This document shows, one piece after another, positions 59,839-64,000 of a stretch of 64,000 bases of DNA. Numbering within the stretch: position 1 is the stretch's first letter; every line of letters begins with the position of its first letter. Source of the DNA: Mycolicibacterium sp. TY81 (GTDB taxonomy: Bacteria; Actinomycetota; Actinomycetes; Mycobacteriales; Mycobacteriaceae); the NCBI RefSeq assembly GCF_018326285.1, contig NZ_AP023362.1:868001-932000 (forward strand), read 5' to 3'. The translations under genes and the position numbers were made by a program. Below the pieces are notes generated by a model that was not told the DNA's origin, made no database searches, and was given only the letters and a program-made list of their open reading frames with translations.

Positions 59839-60056
59839 GCGTGTCGTTCCTTCTAAATCTCAAATTGGGCACGTCCGGGAAGAACATGCTCGGTCTTAAG
59901 TCTGCGCTCTTCGCCCGTCAACGGGCAGCGACTGTTCAGGTTACCAGCGTCCATGCGAAATCCCCAAAGCGCGGCATACGCGCACTGGCCGGCGACGACC
60001 CCGAGCATATCCGTGAATGCCAAGTTGCCCTGCCGAAACCGCCAGGTTGATGCAGC

Positions 60057-61721
60057 ATGTCTGCCATGAGCCCACGGACATCGCACAGTGGCCCCGCGCG
60101 GACGCGGCCGACCTCGCCAGGGAATCGCTACGACGGTGTTTTCAACGGCTACGACGACGTCGACAGTTATGCCGCCGCGTACGACGAGATGTTCGACGCC
60201 CAGGGCGCCGTGCGCGGTCTCTACAAGGGCGTCTTCGCCGAGTTGGCGCCGTCGGACACCGACGAGCTGGCGGCCCGGTCCGAAGCGCTCGGCCGCGCGT
60301 TCACCGATCAGGGCATCACGTTCTCGCTGTCGGGCCAGGAACGGCCGTTTCCGCTGGATCTGGTGCCCCGGGTCATCTCGGCCGCCGAGTGGTCGAAGCT
60401 GGAAAAGGGCATCAAGCAGCGGGTCAAGGCGCTCGAGATGTACCTCGACGACGTCTACGGCGATCAGGAGATCCTGCGCGACGGGGTCATCCCGCGCCGG
60501 CTGGTGACCTCGTGCGAGCACTTCCACCGCGAGGCGGCCGGCATCGTCCCACCCAACGGCGTCCGCATCCACGTCGCGGGCATCGACCTGATCCGGGACG
60601 ACAAGGGCGACTTCCGCGTGCTCGAGGACAACCTGCGCTCGCCGTCCGGGGTGTCCTACGTCATGGAGAACCGGCGCACCATGGCCCGCGTCTTCCCCAA
60701 CCTCTTCGCGACGCACCGGGTGCGGGCGGTCGGTGACTACTCGTCGCACCTGCTGCGGGCACTGCGCAACGCCGCGGCATCGAACGAAGCGGACCCGACC
60801 GTGGTGGTGCTCACCCCGGGCGTCTACAACTCGGCCTACTTCGAGCACTCCCTGCTGGCCCGGCAGATGGGCGTCGAACTGGTCGAGGGCCGCGACCTGT
60901 TCTGTCGCGACAACGTCGTCTACATGCGGACCACCGAGGGCGAGCGCCAGGTGGACGTCATCTACCGCCGGATCGACGACATGTTTCTCGACCCCATGCA
61001 GTTCCGGCCCGACACCGTGCTGGGCGTCGCCGGCCTGCTCAACGCGGCCCGCGCGGGCAACGTCGTCATCTCCAGCGCGGTGGGCAACGGCGTCGGTGAC
61101 GACAAGCTCGTCTACACCTACGTGCCGACCATCATCGAGTACTACCTCGGCGAGAAGCCGCTGCTGGCGAACGTCGACACCTACCGCTGTTGGCTCGAGG
61201 ACGAATGCGAGGAAGTACTCGACCGCATCCGCGAGCTCGTCATCAAGCCGGTCGAGGGCTCGGGCGGCTACGGCATCGTCTTCGGGCCGGACGCCTCCGA
61301 GAAGGAGATCGTGGCGATCTCGAAGAAGGTGCGCGCCGACCCGCGCGGGTGGATCGCCCAACCGGTGGTGCAACTGTCGACGGTGCCGACGCGGATCGGC
61401 GACAAGCTGGCCCCGCGGCACGTCGATCTGCGGCCGTTCGCGGTCAACGACGGTGACGACGTGTGGGTGCTGCCCGGCGGCCTGACGCGCGTCGCGCTGC
61501 CGGAGGGCTCGCTGGTGGTGAACTCCAGCCAGGGCGGGGGATCGAAGGACACCTGGGTGCTGGCGTCGCGGGCCTCGACCGCCGACCACGAGCTGGCGGC
61601 CGCCGAAGTCGTGCGCTCGCTGCCGTCGGCCGGCCAGGCCGCCGACGAGGGGCCCCCACAGCAGGCCGTCCAAACTGCCCATCAACAGCAGCAGCAACAG
61701 CAACAGGCGGTGATGTACTGA
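60057..61721 (+). CDS. circularly permuted ATP-grasp protein
   Basis: Protein of 554 residues of the circularly permuted ATP-grasp type 2 family. Motifs include EVLEDNLRSPSGVSYV-type glutamate/asparagine sites (seen as VLEDNLRSPSGVSYVMENR) and the glycine-rich loop VIKPVEGSGGYGIVFGP. Such enzymes form carbon-nitrogen bonds with ATP, and in this three-gene group are predicted to make a small peptide or peptide tag. The C-terminal tail has a run of eight glutamines (residues about 543-550), unusual in high-GC bacteria. The stop overlaps the next start by one base (TGATG). It equals Rv2411c. Confidence 0.92.
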   Translation: MSAMSPRTSHSGPARTRPTSPGNRYDGVFNGYDDVDSYAAAYDEMFDAQGAVRGLYKGVFAELAPSDTDELAARSEALGRAFTDQGITFSLSGQERPFPLDLVPRVISAAEWSKLEKGIKQRVKALEMYLDDVYGDQEILRDGVIPRRLVTSCEHFHREAAGIVPPNGVRIHVAGIDLIRDDKGDFRVLEDNLRSPSGVSYVMENRRTMARVFPNLFATHRVRAVGDYSSHLLRALRNAAASNEADPTVVVLTPGVYNSAYFEHSLLARQMGVELVEGRDLFCRDNVVYMRTTEGERQVDVIYRRIDDMFLDPMQFRPDTVLGVAGLLNAARAGNVVISSAVGNGVGDDKLVYTYVPTIIEYYLGEKPLLANVDTYRCWLEDECEEVLDRIRELVIKPVEGSGGYGIVFGPDASEKEIVAISKKVRADPRGWIAQPVVQLSTVPTRIGDKLAPRHVDLRPFAVNDGDDVWVLPGGLTRVALPEGSLVVNSSQGGGSKDTWVLASRASTADHELAAAEVVRSLPSAGQAADEGPPQQAVQTAHQQQQQQQQAVMY

Positions 61722-62692
61722 TGTTGGCGCGCAACGCGGAATCGCTGTACTGGATCGGCCGCTACGTCGAGCGGGCCGACGACACCGCCCGCATCCTGGA
61801 CGTCACGGTGCACCAGCTGTTGGAGGACTCGAGCGTCGACCCCGACGTGGCGTCCCGAACGCTGCTGCGGGTCCTGGGGATCGAGCCGCCTGCGGCGCCG
61901 CTGGACATGTGGTCGTTGACCGACCTGGTCGCGTTCGGCCGCGGTGATGCGCAGAATTCGATTGTCGAGTCGATCTCGGCGGCTCGCGAGAATGCCCGTG
62001 GGGCACGGGAAGTCACGTCCACCGAGATGTGGGAGTGCCTCAACACGACCTACAACGCCCTCTCTGAGCGCGAGCGGGCCGCCAGAAGGCTTGGGCCGCA
62101 CGAGTTCCTGAGCTTCGTGGAAGGCCGCGCCGCGATGTTCGCGGGCCTGGCCGACTCGACGCTGTCGCGCGACGACGGCTACCGCTTCATGATGCTGGGC
62201 CGGGCGATCGAGCGCGTCGACATGACGGTGCGCCTGCTGCTGGCCCGCGTCGGTGACAGTGCGTCGTCGCCGGCGTGGGTGACGGTGCTGCGCTCGGCCG
62301 GTGCCCACGACACCTACCTGCGCACCTACCGCGGGGTGCTCGACGCCGGGCGGGTCGTCGAATTCATGTTGCTGGACAGGCTGTTTCCGCGGTCGGTGTT
62401 CTATTCGCTGCGGCTGGCCGAGCGGCATCTCGACGAGCTGCACAACCGGCCGCACGACCGCATCGGCGCCACCGGTGAGGCCCAGCGACTCCTCGGCCGC
62501 GCGCGCAGTGAGCTGGAGTTCCTGCAGCCGGGCCTGCTGCTGGACTCGCTGGAGGATCGCCTGGCGGGCTTGCAGCGCAGCTGCCGGGAAATCGGAGAAG
62601 CGTTGGCGCTGGAGTACTTTCACGCGGCGCCGTGGGTCGCCTGGACGGACGCGGGCCACGCGGTGTCGGTTATCGAAGAAGGTGAGATCTGA
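61721..62692 (+). CDS. alpha-E domain protein
   Basis: All-helical protein of 323 residues with the alpha-E domain: MLARNAESLYWIGRYVERAD at the start, then ARENARGAREVTSTEMWECLN, GYRFMMLGRAIERVDMTVRLLL and RAYSELEFL-like segments. The repeated ERxD motifs are conserved, and could chelate metal or contact the ATP-grasp partner. The biochemical role is unknown; the family is always found with the ATP-grasp and transglutaminase genes. A longer upstream frame is rejected because it lies within the previous gene. It equals Rv2410c. Confidence 0.9.
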   Translation: MLARNAESLYWIGRYVERADDTARILDVTVHQLLEDSSVDPDVASRTLLRVLGIEPPAAPLDMWSLTDLVAFGRGDAQNSIVESISAARENARGAREVTSTEMWECLNTTYNALSERERAARRLGPHEFLSFVEGRAAMFAGLADSTLSRDDGYRFMMLGRAIERVDMTVRLLLARVGDSASSPAWVTVLRSAGAHDTYLRTYRGVLDAGRVVEFMLLDRLFPRSVFYSLRLAERHLDELHNRPHDRIGATGEAQRLLGRARSELEFLQPGLLLDSLEDRLAGLQRSCREIGEALALEYFHAAPWVAWTDAGHAVSVIEEGEI

Positions 62693-62693
62693 T

Positions 62694-63533
62694 ATGTGGC
62701 GGCTCAGAGTTGTCCATGCCACCGGGTATGCCTACAAGTCGGCGGTGACGGCGTCGTTCAACGAGGCCAGGTTGACGCCGCGCTCGGACTCGCGGCAGAA
62801 CGTCGTCCTCAACCGTGTCGAGACGACGCCGGCCACCCGGTCGTACCGGTACATCGACTACTGGGGCACCGCGGTGACGGCCTTCGATCTGCATGCGCCG
62901 CACACCGAGTTGGAGGTGACGTCGTCCTCGGTCGTCGAGACCGACAAGGGCGAGATGCCCGCGGAACTGGTCACCTGGGACGACCTGGCGGGTGCCGGCG
63001 TGCGCGACCGGTTCGACGAACTGCTCGTCCCGACCGGCTACACGCCGGTCAGCAAGCGGCTGCAGCGCGTCGGCCAGCGGATCATGAAGTACTACGACCC
63101 GCAGGAAGCCGTGATCGCCGCGGCGAACTGGGTCAACACCGAACTCGACTACGTGCCCGGCACCACCGGGGTGCACTCGTCCGGGCTGGATGCGCTGCGC
63201 GAAGGCAAGGGCGTCTGTCAGGACTTCGCGCACCTGACGCTGATCTTGTTGCGCAGCATGGGGATTCCGGCCCGGTACGTGTCCGGCTATCTGCACCCGC
63301 AGCGCCGGGCCGAGGTCGGTGACACCATCGAAGGCCAGAGCCACGCCTGGGTGCAGGCCTGGACCGGTGGCTGGTGGGACTACGACCCGACCAACGACGT
63401 CGAGATCAACGAGCAGTACGTGACGGTCGCGGTGGGGCGGGACTATTCGGACGTCACCCCGCTGAAGGGCATCTACTCGGGCGAGGGCTCCACCGACCTG
63501 GATGTGGTGGTGGAAATCACCCGGCTCGCTTGA
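62694..63533 (+). CDS. transglutaminase-like cysteine peptidase
   Basis: Papain-fold protein of 279 residues. An N-terminal beta domain (MWRLRVVHATGYAYKSAVTA) precedes a transglutaminase core with Cys175 (GKGVCQDFAHL), His217 (SHAWVQAW) and Asp231 (WDYDPTND). Bacterial members usually act as peptidases or amide-transfer enzymes rather than crosslinkers. With the ATP-grasp and alpha-E proteins it forms a predicted peptide-synthesis and hydrolysis unit. The ATG at 62694 is one base after the alpha-E stop. It equals Rv2409c. Confidence 0.92.
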   Translation: MWRLRVVHATGYAYKSAVTASFNEARLTPRSDSRQNVVLNRVETTPATRSYRYIDYWGTAVTAFDLHAPHTELEVTSSSVVETDKGEMPAELVTWDDLAGAGVRDRFDELLVPTGYTPVSKRLQRVGQRIMKYYDPQEAVIAAANWVNTELDYVPGTTGVHSSGLDALREGKGVCQDFAHLTLILLRSMGIPARYVSGYLHPQRRAEVGDTIEGQSHAWVQAWTGGWWDYDPTNDVEINEQYVTVAVGRDYSDVTPLKGIYSGEGSTDLDVVVEITRLA

Positions 63534-63600
63534 CTTTCGCCGCGCACTCTCCGCCGCCGACTACCATGGATGTGAGGTGGATCACGATCGGAGGCGGGCG

Positions 63601-64000
63601 ATGCGGATCGCGGACGTACTGAGCAACAAGGGTGCGGCGGTAGCGACCATCGCCCCCGAGACCACGGTGTCGCAACTACTGGCCAGCCTCGCCGCGCTGA
63701 ACATCGGTGCCATGGTGGTCGTCGGGGACGACGGATTGGCCGGCATCGTGTCCGAGCGCGACGTCGTGCGCGAGCTGCACAAGCGCGGCGGTGGCCTACT
63801 GGGCCAGCCGGTTTCGGAGATCATGACGACGGTCCTGGCGACCTGCACGCCGCGGGACACCGTCGACCATCTCGTGGTGCTGATGACCCAGAACCGGGTG
63901 CGGCACGTGCCCGTCCTCGACGACGGCCGGCTGGCCGGCATCGTCAGCATCGGCGACGTGGTCAAGACCCGGATGGAAGAGCTCGAGACCGAGCAGCAGC
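63601..64000 (+). CDS. CBS-domain protein (3' end outside window)
   Basis: Small protein with a tandem CBS pair (Bateman module), seen up to residue 133. The first CBS spans about residues 1-62 (MRIADVLSNKGAAVATIAP, SERDVVRELHKRG), the second 70-125 (VSEIMTTVLATCTPRDTVDHL, RHVPVLDDGRLAGIVSIGDVV). CBS pairs bind adenosyl ligands such as AMP, ATP or NADH. No enzyme domain is fused, so it may be a free sensor. It equals Rv2406c in type and position. The ATG at 63601 is assumed; no strong ribosome binding site is seen (GGAGGCGGGCG upstream). Confidence 0.85.
   Translation, partial: MRIADVLSNKGAAVATIAPETTVSQLLASLAALNIGAMVVVGDDGLAGIVSERDVVRELHKRGGGLLGQPVSEIMTTVLATCTPRDTVDHLVVLMTQNRVRHVPVLDDGRLAGIVSIGDVVKTRMEELETEQQ

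Overview
The window is about 64 kb of high-GC chromosomal DNA from a mycobacterium, most likely an environmental or fast-growing Mycolicibacterium-type species. The protein families (EmbR, an MPT64-like secreted protein, an Rpf muralytic enzyme, a 13E12/DUF222 HNH protein, GpgP and OctT of methylglucose lipopolysaccharide synthesis) and the gene order support this. From memory, the order matches, in reverse orientation, the M. tuberculosis stretch from clpX (Rv2457c) to Rv2406c. Several blocks are inserted or exchanged relative to that backbone. The exact species cannot be named from the sequence.

Layout. 1-3450: the 3' part of embR, an MPT64-like secreted protein and clpX, closed by a bidirectional terminator. 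3460-6575: fdhD and a YdeP/FdhF-type molybdopterin oxidoreductase on the minus strand. 6791-10752: a sulfide-oxidation operon (persulfide dioxygenase-rhodanese fusion, sulfide:quinone reductase, thioredoxin, TauE-type exporter) behind a promoter with three ATAC-N8-GTAT sites, one lying exactly between -35 and -10. 11352-14972: korA-korB-mobA. 14973-16237: a long regulatory region and an rpfE-like gene. 16303-26122: an alpha/beta hydrolase, an S9 peptidase, an enoyl-reductase-like protein, a DUF937 protein, valS-folC-DUF4233 and ndk. 26187-32873: rne with a long structured leader, rplU-rpmA with a strong terminator, and obg-proB.

33004-43330 is the more variable part: a PIG-L deacetylase with a UGM-like flavoprotein, a sirtuin divergent from nadE, a possible gene remnant, a DUF222/HNH gene with an SOS box on its start codon, a DUF2306 membrane protein, a P450 and a ribokinase. 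43387-50343 is a compact run: proA, MoxR, VWA protein, nadD, rsfS, gpgP, octT, degV. 50344-54822 is an accessory block at the position where M. tuberculosis carries eis: a 68-aa protein, a DapB-like dehydrogenase, a DUF4865 protein, a TetR regulator and a nitroreductase-like protein. 54823-64000: comEA-comEC (no nuclease domain), a glutamine-synthetase-like ligase, holA, rpsT (minus), the ATP-grasp/alpha-E/transglutaminase trio, and a CBS-domain gene that runs off the window.

The genes mostly serve housekeeping: proteolysis, translation, RNA decay, NAD and proline synthesis, polyglucan lipid synthesis. The most system-like unit is the sulfide operon, which encodes every step from sulfide to exported sulfite or thiosulfate and has promoter dyads typical of a CsoR-family persulfide sensor, although no such regulator gene lies in the window. 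No tRNA, rRNA, CRISPR array, insertion sequence or replication origin was recognised.
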